64,000 bases of DNA from Gyrodactylus bullatarudis (lineage: Eukaryota > Platyhelminthes > Monogenea > Gyrodactylidea > Gyrodactylidae). Below are positions 36,817 to 50,200 of the stretch, piece after piece. Below the pieces are notes generated by a model. That model made no database searches. It had not been told where the DNA came from and saw only the letters and a program-made list of their open reading frames with translations. Both the position numbers and the translations under genes were made by a program. Where the stretch lies: positions 124,001-188,000 of the forward strand of contig SSNU01000792.1 in NCBI GenBank assembly GCA_012064415.1. The letters are read 5' to 3'. The number at the start of each line of letters is the position of its first letter. Within the stretch, counting starts at the first letter, position 1.

Positions 36817-39800
36817 CTATAGGGAAACTAATTTTCTCTTTGATGGTGGAATGAGATGTGCCGGAAGTTGATTGGGAAGCTCTTCGCCATCCAACTTTAA
36901 GCGAATAAGATATTTGGCTAGTGCAAATTCATCAATGTCAAGCATTCCGTCACTATCGAGGTCGGAGAGACTCCAGATTTGACGTAAAGACGTCTGCGGA
37001 AGCTGAGACTTGATCATGACCTCTCTGGCTTGCGAGCCACTAACCTTACCATCGATAACGTCCATTGTATAGAATTCCTGTTATGAAATTTAAGATAAAA
37101 TTTATTCTCGTCTATAGTGTTGATAATAGCATTCAAGAGGATTAGAAATACAAGTGGAGACGAAGCTAGTCAAGAGAGTACTTATTAATCTATAGTTGTA
37201 GTTGAGTCCGAAAAAGACTCAGAAGAAAATTATTGTTTACTCACTTCGTCAAACTTTTCCCGATACTTGTCGACAATCCAGGTGGTCCCACTGAATTTAC
37301 CCTCATTAACACCGAAAACACTGTCTGCTCCGAAAGGATTATCTTGTTCAGGTTGGAATGCACCCCCAATAACAACGTCTTTCTTCAAATCTGTCATCAA
37401 TTTTATTTCCTAAAATAAGAATAGAGAAATAATCATTCTTCTATAGAAAAGGAATTTTTGTCCAATCGTCCAAGTAGATTCTTTGGACAAATAAAGAGAA
37501 TGGTAGAGGTCATTTTTTAAAAATAGAGAAATAGAATAAAGACTAGAAAATCTTGAGATAAGTGAAACTAAAAGATAAATTATGACATGTAGAAAAATAT
37601 ATAGATCGCTTCATAGTTTAAAAATTAGGTCAGAAAAAAATGAAAAAAGAACTATTCAAAATTTTTACATTTTTCTAGCAAAATAAAAAATATTCATAAC
37701 GATTTCAAGTCTACAACGTAGACACACAACAAAATAATTAACATAAATGAAAGTCTATGATGTAACTATTGAAGTGATTTGAATTTACCATTATAAAAGT
37801 TCTAATTTTTGATCCACCTTTTAGGAACGAGAGGTTAAGTTTAATATCCTACACTGAAAATAATATAGAGAGGGGGTATACTAATCTTTTAATCTGTCTA
37901 TAGTCGGATTAGTAGACAAATAGGTATGCAATTTCATTATCTATAGAATGAGATTATCTTGATTCATGGAGTTAGCATCATACTGGTATGATTTTGGCTA
38001 GAGAATATTGTATTATCAAAGCATAACAATGATCAACCAATGACCAACTCCAATAATTTATTATTACATTTATAGTTACTTTGGTTGAAGCAATTTGGAA
38101 TTTAAATAATTTCTTGCTACAAATTCTGAATTTTCGTTCTTAGATTATAATGTTCCTATAATAGATCGATTATTCCATGTAATTTGGAATATGGAAATTA
38201 TTTTAACATGGAGTGTTTAGAGATCAGCAAAAATTCGTTAATATTCTAGACTTATTAAAACTTGAATACTTTAAAGTAGCAATACGATATAAAAAATGTT
38301 CATCTGATCAAAGTATTCAATGAAAATTGGACAAAGAACCAAAGGAGTTACTGATTTTCCATGCACAAAGCAAAAAGGGTTGATTGTGGTAGAAAATGAA
38401 ACCTATAAATCTTATATTTTTGTAAGAATAACAATTTGATAGTTTTAGAATAAATAGAGGCAATATATATATTTGGTTGGTGTTGTTGTTACTAATGAAA
38501 ATCAATATCAAGAAATTAATTGTACACTCTTTTTGTACTCTAAACTTGAATGTGACAGATATTACTTGAGAATTTGAGAAATATCAAGGCAATTTTGGGG
38601 CAGAGTTATTGATTAAATAATCAACACTCGCGCTCTTGTTCTGCATGCATGGATGAGTTTTATTTTTCTATATTTTATTTATTAGAATGATGAGATGATA
38701 CTAGTTTAAATAATGACTTGGATACTAGGGTAACTCAAGATAGAGTTGACAACTTTTAATCAAAATTAAGACAAATGTACAAATGTTAGCTGATAGAAAT
38801 ATTTATAGAAAAAAATATTGCTGAGTAATCACCTCGTCGACAGGTTGTCTCAATTTCAGAATGCAAAAGACTATAAATGACATGAACATTGAGTAAGCTC
38901 TCTCTCAAGACTCATGTTTATAATATATTTTAATGACAGGTTACAAGAGAATTACAAGAGAATAAATCATGTAACAAATCAATAGCCTCCTCCACTCTCT
39001 TTCTCATTCTTTCTCTGAGATTGGCTTTGGATTTCTGATTTAATTTTTTTTAAATAGTGAAATGATAGCCATAACTATAGGTATATTTCATTTGACAAAA
39101 AATAATCTACCCTGATATATACAAATATGCTACAATAGGCTACAATTTGTAATTTCTCTTGAAATCTTTTTCAAGAGAGAAAATTCTCTTCAAACAAATT
39201 GACGCAGACAAACAAAAATCAATAGTTAATCTATGAATATGAGCTCATATATACCTGCTCTCTTTTTCTTGTAATTCTCAAAAGTATAGAAGAGAATATT
39301 AATAGTTTAATCAGATTGATAAAAAGAGTATTAGGACTCGGCAGAGATAAAAATGAAATAAATTATCAAAATGAAAATTAAAGTGTCTGCCTGACGAGAA
39401 TGATTGAAAAATGGGTTAACTCACTTCACTTAACTGGGCCATGAGGTTGGGAATGTCTTGCTCAAGCATTTTGTCGACGTCTTGAATAAGTTTAGGCTTT
39501 AGAGCAATAAAAGATGAAAAGTCCTTGTCGTTGAGAATGGTTTTCATTCGTTCGGTATTAGGAAAGTCGCCGATTGAAATATTTTGATCGCGAGCAATAA
39601 TCTCAAAAATGCTTTGAAGATTTTCGATTAACTGACCCTTTTTCTTGCCCTTTCCGAAAATTGGCAACTGACTTTTGAGGCTGCTAATGATGAAAACGTG
39701 AACCTTGGCTAAACGAGCTCGTCTAATCAAATCATTTAGCTTCCTCAAGGCTGATTGAGATGGCAAGGATCCGAGATCGTCAAGTAGATCCTTTTGTTCT

Positions 39801-40600
39801 AAATCAAATAATTTTCTGTTGTCTGAAAACTCCAAAGGTTGATCCCAAAATGAGCCAATGTAGACACGAGCCACTTCTGGTGTTCCAAGAACCTTTCCCA
39901 AGCCCCACATGAGAGCTCCATAAACCCTCATTAATTGTTGCGTATTAATTCTATCGGCTTTGTTCAAGACAATGCGAACCTTTTCATCGTATCCTCTGAG
40001 AGATTCAATTACCCGTTTGAATTCATCTGAAATATCTAGCTTGTGTGCATCAAAGAGCAGGATTATTCTATCCACATGTTCAGCCATCCATTCGATAACC
40101 TTTGGATAATCATAACCCCGATCAATTCTTTGTTTCTCACCACTCAAGATACCTGGAGTATCGATAATTGTCATATTCTCTAAAACTGAACTTTTAACTT
40201 GAGAACATTGGAGACGAGTGAGAAAAGCATTGCCAAACTTTGATAATGGTGTGAATGGCTTGGAACAGTCTGAAACGAGAGCATTGCCAGGTATCGTTCC
40301 TTCAGTCTCTCCGTGCATCACAATTATAAAACCATCAGTTGTTGGCTCAGGACCAATGCGCATGCCTGGAAAGTCTTGACCAAGTAGATGTTTAATGAAA
40401 GTAGTTTTGCCTGTTGAATATTGACCCAAGAGAAGTATCATCGGTTTAGCGGTAAAGTCTCCAGGAGCGAGTGGTGGTGAATGGAATTCATGAAAACGAT
40501 AGGTACTCTCTAGAGGATATAATTTCTTCTTATAGAGGTCCGACAACTGGCTACATACATTTTTAGCCTTGTTGAATTTTTCTTGCTTGGATTTAGTCAT
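36817..40600 (-). CDS. EHD: EH-domain ATPase (EHD1-4 family), 3 exons
   Basis: EHD proteins are dynamin-like ATPases that tubulate membranes in endocytic recycling. Exons are 40600-39425, 37409-37245 and 37077-36817; 533 residues (human EHD1 534). The P-loop GQYSTGKT lies at 59-66, followed by IDTPGILSGEK and NKADRI. The C-terminal EH domain reads SGSQAREVMIKSQLPQTSL with an EF-hand DLDSDGMLDIDEF. NPFGAD in exon 2 corresponds to the NPF motif that docks on the EH domain. Intron 1 is 2015 bp, an exception to the short-first-intron trend. It is divergent from eEF1-gamma. Confidence 0.95.
37410..39424. other. EHD first intron, 2.0 kb
   Basis: No nested gene or mobile element was recognised. The sequence is AT-rich with short GA and AT runs. 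Confidence 0.4.
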
Positions 40601-40713
40601 TCAAAATGAATTCAAATTATTGTTCAATAAACTGGCTTTATTTGAATAAAAATAGAATTTTTCAAAGCCCATTTGTTTTATAATGATCGACACTTGAATT
40701 ATTCACGATTACG
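40601..40713. promoter_or_regulatory. Divergent start region EHD / eEF1-gamma
   Basis: Only 113 bp lie between two opposite start codons. eEF1-gamma is normally a very highly expressed gene, so this is likely a strong bidirectional promoter (inference). Confidence 0.55.
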
Positions 40714-41913
40714 ATGACTGTTTCGGGAAAACTCTACACTCCACCACAATACCACAAATCTTTAAGGTGTCTTATAACTGCCAAGTTTTCTGGAGCTAAC
40801 ATTGAACAAATTAAATATATACCTGGTGTTACTGACAAGGAAAAAGAATTCTCGACCAACTTCCCACCAAACAGTTGCCCAGCTTTCATCTCCAAAGATA
40901 AGAAGCTTTTCGAACCAAATGCGATTTCTCACTTCCTTGGCAACGAAAAACTTAGAGGAGGTAAGAATGAAAAAATCGTAAACGAATGGGTCACTTATGT
41001 TGATACTAAAATTCTGCCCTCTGTCGGTGTCTGGGTCTATCAAGATATGAAGATTTGCGATGTTCCCAAGGATGTCTATGGCAAAGCCAAAGCCAACGTC
41101 ATCCCTCTTCTCAAGAGAATCAATCAACATCTCTCCCAATTCACTTACCTAGTCGGCGAGGGAATCACTCAAGCAGACATTACCCTATTCACGGTAATGC
41201 AAATGCTATACTCTAATGTTTACGATGAAAACATGAGAAACCAAGCTCCTCATCTTACTCGTTGGTATATGACCATTGCTAATCAATCTGAAGTTATGGC
41301 TGTGTGTGGACAACCAATTCTATATATGAAGCCAGTCCAACAAAAAGCCAAGGTTGAAGAGAAGAAACCTCAAGCCAAAAAGGAAGCTAAAAAGGCCGAG
41401 CCCAAACCAGTCGAACAACCAAAGGCCAAGAAAGAAGATCTTCTTGCCAAATTGGACAAGGGAACTTTTGACATGGATGAATGGAAGAGAATGTACAGTA
41501 ATAATGATCTTGACAAGGTTGCCTTGCCCTGGTTCATGGAGCGTTTCGATCCAGAACGCTACTCTGTCTGGTATTGCGTTTATAATTACCCAGAAGATCT
41601 TAACCTCATTTTCCAATCTAATAACCTCATTGGTGGTATGTTCCAAAGACTAGAAGCCATCAAAAAGATAGCATTTGGCGGTCAACATGTCTTTGGTAAA
41701 GACAAAGATAACCAAATCAGTGGTGTCTGGTTCTGGCGTGGACCTGGTTTAATCTTTGAGCTTAGCGAAGATATCCAAACCGACTATGAATCCTATACCT
41801 GGAAGAAACTTGATCCCAAGAAACCAGAAGACTTCAAAATGATGAGAGATCACTGGGCCAGCCAGGGTAAATATCATGGCAAAGACTATGCCGATGGAAA
41901 GATATTCAAATAA
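40714..41913 (+). CDS. EEF1G: Elongation factor 1-gamma, intronless
   Basis: eEF1-gamma is the scaffold of the eEF1B exchange complex for eEF1A. It is a single exon of 399 residues. A glutathione-transferase-like N domain (about 1-75, PAFISKDKKLFEPNAISHF) and C domain (about 85-205, LVGEGITQADITLFT) are followed by a Lys/Glu/Pro linker (KKPQAKKEAKKAEPKP). The conserved EF1G domain runs from about 240 to the end (FDMDEWKRMYSN, LPWFMERFDPERYSVW, GKYHGKDYADGKIFK). The codon use and lack of introns fit a highly expressed gene. Confidence 0.96.
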   Translation: MTVSGKLYTPPQYHKSLRCLITAKFSGANIEQIKYIPGVTDKEKEFSTNFPPNSCPAFISKDKKLFEPNAISHFLGNEKLRGGKNEKIVNEWVTYVDTKILPSVGVWVYQDMKICDVPKDVYGKAKANVIPLLKRINQHLSQFTYLVGEGITQADITLFTVMQMLYSNVYDENMRNQAPHLTRWYMTIANQSEVMAVCGQPILYMKPVQQKAKVEEKKPQAKKEAKKAEPKPVEQPKAKKEDLLAKLDKGTFDMDEWKRMYSNNDLDKVALPWFMERFDPERYSVWYCVYNYPEDLNLIFQSNNLIGGMFQRLEAIKKIAFGGQHVFGKDKDNQISGVWFWRGPGLIFELSEDIQTDYESYTWKKLDPKKPEDFKMMRDHWASQGKYHGKDYADGKIFK

Positions 41914-42341
41914 TTTCTTTATTAAATTTAAATGTATCAACAAATAAAAGGTTATAATCTTCTTTATACTTTTTCTAAAAGTCATGTATTCCTTCTCAAG
42001 TTTGAGTAATAGTATGTATACATTGTATAGTTTGAAACAGAAAAATCAATTTTATAATAAACCATAAACAGGAGAGAAAAATGACCAAAACTCCTCTCCA
42101 GTGCAAACTCATTCCGACATAGTAGAGTCACTGATGCGGATAAAACTCATGGAATAAAAATAAATAGAAAAGTGTCTACTTTTAAGTAGATATTCATATG
42201 ATAATTTTGAAATCTGTACAGAGGAATGTTTATTTGTCATAAAACTTTAGTTAAGAAAACTGTTTGAAATGATACCATTTAACATTGTATTCAAGTGTAA
42301 ATGCTTTCTAATTCTCTCTCGCAAACTGAAATGGATTTGCA
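41914..42341. other. Convergent 3' gap, eEF1-gamma / membrane protein gene
   Basis: This 428 bp stretch holds two facing 3' ends and likely polyadenylation signals. Nothing else was seen. Confidence 0.4.
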
Positions 42342-44204
42342 CTAAACTTGACTGTAGAGTCTGTCATCTTTAAGGGTGATTTGTTCCAGGTCTTCCATTG
42401 ATTTTCCGTCAGTGTTACTAATATTATTGTTATGATTACTATTAAAGTAACTTTTCTCTAATAATTTAAGGGGTGGAGGAATCTCATTCGATATGTTATC
42501 TGTTAGACCAATAAAGGTTTGCTCTGGATTCGTTTCTGAGTTGATCAGAGGAAAGATTTCATCTACAAAATAAAATAAATAGACCGAATTAATTAATGAC
42601 AAACTGAGTTTAGTGAGGAAAGACCGAAAAAGGAGTAAAGATGAGTAAGAGAACCTACATGCTTAATGGACTTTCTAAAAAGACAAATGATGCTGAAATT
42701 TCATCACTTTTTAACTTGTCTCAAGTGAAATCGATAGCAATCACATGCTAAGCATTCAATTAACTAAAATTTGAATAATTCAGTAAAAAGTTTTACAACG
42801 ATGACATACTAGCCTTATTTTTCTTATTATCAATGCCACTATCTGAGGATATTGTGTTATGAGATCCAGGCTCTGAAGAGTTGGGCGAGCAATCTTGATT
42901 TGTTTTGCCATTCTTTTTCACCGAATTTTTCTTTATTCGGCCACCCAAAGTGAGAATATTGCTAGCATTTGAACGTTCAAAGTAGTTGTCAGAAATCTTT
43001 ACAGATGTATTCGACAGAGACAAATTATGCGGACGATAAATGGATAGGTTTGGACCAAAGGATTGATCTCCATTTGTATTGCATGACACCAACTGGTTAG
43101 TACTCATAAACACTAGAGAAAATAATGATTAGTTATTATAGAAAAGTTGAGTAGCACGAGAAGCCTAGGAATGAATATCCTTCTTCAATGAGATATATCC
43201 AATCATTGTCAAAAAAGAAACATGATGCATTGTACTTTTTAGCATGAATTTTACGTCAAAAAGACTGACTGCTCAATGATTGAATACATCATTAATAATA
43301 ATAGCATTTTGCTCTGTAAATGGATTCTTTAAATAAAGTCGTGTATTTTGACAAAAAAACTGTGTTCATCCCATAATTTGGACACTTCAAGAGTTAAAAG
43401 CATTTTGACAATTATTATCATCTCGTGTCTTTGTTGTTCAGTAATTTTGAAAATAAATATTAAAGTATCCAGAAAGAGGGAACAAAATTTTCACCAGATG
43501 ATTTTGTGTTAGAGAAAAAAAGAGTTAGAATTTTAAATGCATTAATATCATGTTTATTAATACAAAAAGAGGGGAATATTTATTCCTTGAATTTGTGTAA
43601 AATCATGCACTTTATTTAAACTGAAAAATTACGTTGTTTTGTGTTATCGCGAACAATGTTTAGTGCTGTATCATACTTTAACAGAGAACGAAGCCCTTGA
43701 AAAAACTAAAAAAAAGTTTTCTTGTTTTAATTCTCTCTCTCGCTTATACCTCAGAATGATGATAGGCTTAGTCTGTGTGTTCAGACTGTAGAATAATTCG
43801 TTGAAAAAGTTTACTTACAATCGCTGTCATCACGGCTATGACAATTGGGTACAGCTGTCACTAGAGATGAGCTGGCATTCGAGCCACTCCCTGTAATCGA
43901 GGCTGTCTGGTTTATGAGGTTTGTCGAGAGTGGATGGATTGTCTGTTGAAAATGATGCTTTGTATAGACATCTTCCGAGCCGTACAAGTTTTTCGGATTG
44001 GTTCCTATTTTTTAATAGATTCTAAATTAATTAATTCTACAAGTTTTCAAATTAATGATTGATGTTTGGTTCATCCTTTTTTCATTTTTGAAAATACAGT
44101 GCTGTATCATTGAAATGTGAGTAGAAGAACGCCCATAAATAAATAATTACAATTTATTTATTCTAAGGGGTTCCTCTGGAGAAGAAGTCCGAGAAGAATA
44201 AAGG

Positions 44205-44239
<35 letters not shown>

Positions 44240-47200
44240 AGTTGAGAATCAACAAACAAAGACCAGGAAATGCATACAGCCTACGATACTGTGTGTGTAT
44301 ACCTGCTCAAAATGTGGGATAATATGATGGCAAAATATGTGAGGAATTAAAACAGAAACAGGGGAGAGCATTATTATTATTATTCAATCTCGGAAAACAT
44401 TCTAGCATACCTGACAAAAAAAGGAAAAATAAGCATCAGAGTAAGAGTAGTAGTGGAACATCAATGTATCAGAGAGGATGTACAATGTGAAAAGGCTGAT
44501 GTAGTTTATGCTAGAAAATTTTTACAATGCAGGTCATCTTCTCCCTTCATGTCATCAAGTTTTACTTAGGCCATAAAGTTTATTTTTATGAGGAAAAGAC
44601 CGATCTTCACTGATTCATCAGAAGCCTTTACATTGGGTTTTTGAATTTTAAATCTCATTTTCATACCAATACTTCTCCGATATAGAAATATCAATTTGAA
44701 ACATGAAAAGGCTCGAAAAAGTATTAAATTTTCAACTTGCCACCCAATTATCAATGAAATCTTACTACGTAATCACTTAACTGATTCAAATTATTGGGAA
44801 ACCTTTTTTATGAGATATATCTGGTTATTACAATAATAATTATGAGCTGGAATTGTATAATATTACATTTGTATAATTACAAGGACACTACCAAGACGGC
44901 ATAGAAAAAGACAGATCCTTTTAGGTGTATGAGAGAGAGAAGAAGATTATACAACATTGCCTGAATCTTATCTGTAACTGCACAATGCACTAGAATGAAC
45001 ACAAGTTTACTGTGTGCATTCAGTGAATTAGTGCATACATACTACCAAGTTCAGAGTGTTGTTCCTGTATTTTAAGCGATTGTACAATTAAAGACAAGAA
45101 AAATACTAATACTGTAGTGTAAAATAAAAGTAATTTCATCAAAAGACAACTAAAGAAGAAGAAGGAAGAGATTGACGTTAATTTTGAGAGAGAAAACTGA
45201 TAAAAGAACAGGGTACCCCATCCAGGAATTACACACACTGAATAAATTCCCATTATTATTGGGAAGGAATCCTATAGCCAGCCAGTGAGTGAGTGAGGAA
45301 GAGGGGGTGACTTAGGGAAAAGGATCATAAAGGATCATTACGTTTAACACACATCTCACACTCTCTTACCATTGCTAGGCAAAAACAGTAGTAGTCTTTT
45401 TGTAATAATTCATTGTAATCTACAAGGTGATCGACAAGGATCTTCTCGCTGTCTTTGTACTTTGCAGTTTAGCACGAAAAGGAAAAAATAATCTCCATGG
45501 ATCAAGAATGTTCAAAAATAAGGGACAAGATTCAGGTCTAGGATAAGAGGATTAAAAGTCCAGAGTTAATCAAGAGCAATGCTTTTGTTCGCAAGGGATT
45601 TTCTTTACTCGCAGAAGAGTGTTCAATTCTTATACAGATGTAAACCTGAACATTTCCATCTTCTTTAAAAGGCTTCAATTTAAAATAGATAAAATCATTC
45701 CTATAGAATAAGAAATGAAGTTTCTGTCGGCCTGGTAAAGTTCTATAATTCTATAAACACAGTTCAAATCTCAACCCAATTGATTTTGAAGAGGGATGTC
45801 CTAGTCAAAAGAAATACAGATCTGGACAGAAATTCATCAACATTTCTATAGAAATTATATAAATTTTATTAGATCAGAAAATTTATCAAAACTACAATAT
45901 AGATATTCTTGGTAAATAAAAGATAATAATAGAGAGAGTCTTTCTTCTACTCAAGTTAGAAGCAGTCGAATTATTCATATGTACGGAAATTCCATGATGT
46001 TTTCAATCAAATATTCAATCAAAAAGATAAGTTTAAGACTAACTAGTGAAGGTGGAGTTAGAGAAGTGATTTTGAATAGGCAATTTTAAGATCTAATGTA
46101 TGAAGTAATATACTAGAGGTATGAATGTGACATTGGTCAAAAGAGATGAAGGTGGAACTTGATTTCTGGTCCGAGGCTGTTTAATGACTTTGGAGATTGT
46201 ACATGAATAAATATTCGGAATCTGAATAAATTTTACATGGCTAATAAAAAAATCTTTTCGTAAAAAATTTCTATCTACTTTCAAGCAACTGCACAAGTAA
46301 TAATTTTAAGAATTTTTTAATGAATAAGGTAGATTATAAAGAAATACCCATTGGTCAAAATAGGCTATTCCTAGTGAGAATTTTTAGGTTTAATATTTAG
46401 CGTTGAAATATGAGGTTGAAAGGGTTAAAGGAGATGGTGTTACGTATTCGTATTTCTCTCAGCTCTCGTATGGGATTTTCATGTATCAAGAATGACGCGC
46501 AGTTTGGGTCCAAGCGTAAATAGTGAAAATTTCAGTAAAAAATTGAATTTTCCTGCGCAGTTCTTGATAAATACAGATGATTTGAATTGCTTAAACAATG
46601 ACAGGTTTTTCTGAACTTTAATTCAAATTCTCTATTTTGATCTCAACTTTTGAGAATTTGAAAGTTGTTTCAATAGTAACTAAACTAAGTGATAAAGATT
46701 AACTTCAAGTCGAGAATTTAACAAAGGAAAAAAAATTCTCTTTGGTAGATGGAAGAAGAAATGGAGGAAATTTACTTTTTTTATTGTTTCTGCTACAATA
46801 AAATACTTTGGTTTTCGAGTGAAAACCTACAAAAATACTCCATAAAAAACTAATGTTATCCATCATCCCAAAGAAGCATCAAAGGATTATTATAATCAAC
46901 ATAAACATTATCTCTCTCTGTATCACGATGAAAAGTTGAAGAGACTGTTTCTATATGTTCTATATCCATGTAAATCTTTTCGTATATCACAACTAAATTT
47001 TCAACCTCAAATAAAGTGTTGAGAGGATTTTCGTAGTTATATCTATCAATACAAACAAATCAGGTTCTTTTAGTAAATAAGTTGAGATTGAATTTCAATC
47101 ATTGAAAACATATTTTGTACATTTTGCAGAACAATGTGTTCCTTGCTGTTCAAGCATTTCAGTTTAGCCTCACTACCATACAAGCTTGTTGTGAGTACTA

Positions 47201-50200
47201 AAATGAAGAAAACTCAAAATCTACATCTCAGCTCTCTTTAACAGTTCTAATAATAAACCTCGAATAAAGAAAAATTATTCTTGACTACGGTATACTGAGG
47301 AGTCTGAATAAAGACGAAACACATGTTGAGATTGTTTCTTTACTGTATAACTTAAAAATTGAATAGACACAAAGGCAAGGTGTGTGATTTGCCCGCATCG
47401 AATTAGAGATAATAAAAGACTCGGGAACTCTTATGCTCTTTCGGAGTCAGTAAAAAATGGTCTAAAATTAGTTTTTTTAATAGAATTTATTAAAACTTGA
47501 AAACGGTTGAAAAAACAATGACAAAGAACTGCTATCCGTATTGGAATAAAGTAAGTAATCCCTGATAACAAATCAGTAATGCTAGTTAGACAGAATCTCT
47601 CGAGACGAAAAAAGATGGCTACACTCGATCGGATAGAAGAGAGAATCATAAAACTATTTTTTACTATCCTACACACAGTTGTGGATATCTTCTGAGGTGG
47701 GTAGTATATCTATCGAAAGAATAATTAATTTTAAATTTTACAAGACAGGGGAAAAATAAATTTTTTATTAATTTCATATTTCCTGCAGGGATTGAAGTAG
47801 GGGGACAAGAAGTATGTTTCCAGACAAATTGCCTAGGGAATTACAGGGAATCAAAAGACGCGGAGGGAAGGCTTAGATTTGTAATTGAAAGGTTTCCTTC
47901 CAAGTACGTCTAATCTCTTATTTTATTATGGAGAGGGCCACTAGCCTCGCAATTAAGGAGAAGAAACCTGTATTGAATCTTCAAGATTCATGATTCCACT
48001 TCAATAGAAATATAGCTGTACTAGGAGCTAGCGTATTATATGCAGATAAAGTCAAAAAATTTAAATTTCAGAACTCATCTGATGAGGCTGTATGAGATTT
48101 CTCAATTACTCAAGCTAATGAATGTGGGAATCTTAGCCAAAACAGAAAAAAATTTTTTTACGAAAGACTTGATCAATATTCTTAATAATAATTTTTTTGA
48201 AATTTACGATCATACATAATGGCCTATACTTGATTTTAATGAAGAGGATGAGTAATGGCACTAAATAACTGAGAAGAAAGTTGTTACATTTTATTGGATT
48301 TCATCAGGATGATATTCTATTGATAAAAAAGTACCCAAAACAAATTCTGACAAGTTTCGTTCGACTTCAATTCCTGAACATGTGAAGGGATGATGATATT
48401 CAGCTAATTCTGCAGAGATTCACTTCAAAACCCTGTTTAACGATAGGAAGAATTCTTTTCCAGGTTTTGAAGGCAGGAGAATAAAAGAGCCCAGCGGGTA
48501 TCCCCTATGCAAATAGAAGCTAGGAGAAATGTCCTAATGAAAGAAGAAATAACAGAATAGCTGATAATTGAGAGGATACGACTGTTATTATCATTTCTGT
48601 ACGAAAAAGATTATTATCTCATTGTCATAAAACATCTTTTCCCATAGTATGGATTGAAAGTATGTACTGCTGGTTAGTAGAGGTTGATTTTCCAGGTCAG
48701 AATCTAATTCAGTTTCTCGAGAGGAATCCAATGATATCTTTGCTCAATGTTTGATTGAGACATAATGGAAGTTGAGAGTTTGTATTAACCCTTAAAGTCT
48801 CACAGTGATAGTTCTATCACACGTCAATTTAGCAACTCATTATTATTCATTCAAGCCTCAGAAAATACTTCGTTTACTACTCATTCGATAGGAAATTTAC
48901 TAATCTCCTGATATACGCAAAGATCTTGGCTCTATCATTCGTCAAACTCGCGCTATACTAATTTAAAGAGAGTAGATTTTTTTCAAAAAATTAATTTTTG
49001 TTTAAAACGTTTTTTTGAAAAATTACTTCCCAGGGTCATAAAATGTAAGATGTAATGTAAAATGACCCATTTTTGATCGATAACTTCTGAATCAAAAATA
49101 ATTGCGTTAAAACAACTGTAGATTCGTAATCAGCGCATTCATTAACCCTAGGCTAGACAAAAGATTGAATGCGAGTCATGAAAAATAATTCTCTGGGATT
49201 TTAAGGGTTAAATCTGAACGTGTAAATTTTCTCTACTATGTCACCATCCAAGATTGCTTGAAATATCTGGATGCAATTTGTATGACTTGGTAGTTACTAA
49301 ATTCCACTTTTACTGATTAATCATGAAATATCAATCTTACTCAGATTCCACTAAATTAAATGCGATTGAAGAGAGAATGTGTAACTCACCACTAAGAAAC
49401 CTGGCTGAGTTGAAGGTGTCCTGAGGATCCTTGTGGGCCACGTAGATATCATCATTCATAAAGTCATCAGAGTTACGAATCATCATTTTCTTTCGCCCAG
49501 CCTCATCATGGAAACATGAGTATATTGGACAACCGTTATCAAGGACAGTGGATAAATGTTGACGATTCAAGCTCCCGGATTGTGAATGTGGTATTTGGAG
49601 GGTTGGAAAATAGCCACTTCCATTATTATTGTTGCCGTAAGTTGAGATACCGCCGGAGATGGAGTTTTGTCGAGCGAAACTAATCCTCGACATCCGAGGC
49701 AGGGTTGAGCTGTTCAACTGCATTAGGACTGGATCATACTGCGAGGTCACCTGTTCATCATTCCCTGTCAGGTGTCCTGTTGGCTGGATTGGCAAGTTTA
49801 CCTATTGATAAACAATCAACTTTAAGGAAGGCTCTAATAAAACTGTCTATCTCAATCTAGAGATAAATACAAGAAAATTTATTCCCATTAAAGAAGTTCA
49901 TATATCACATATCATTCTAGCAACTCATTATTATTTATTTAAGTCTCGTTTACCATTCGATAGGAAATTTATTAATCTCCTGCATTAAAAAAACTATAGA
50001 TTCGTAATCAGAAGGGCAACCAAATGCCTTTTTTTGTAATACAGGTGTATTAAAATGTTATTATTATTAAAAATCTCCTGATAGCTTGGTTCACGAGTTG
50101 GGTATGCCTTTTTTTGCCTTTTTTCATCCAAAAAAGCTTTTTTTTAAGCCTTTTTGAATTTACATCTTAAAAAGCCATTTTTGCATTAAAATAGATAAGA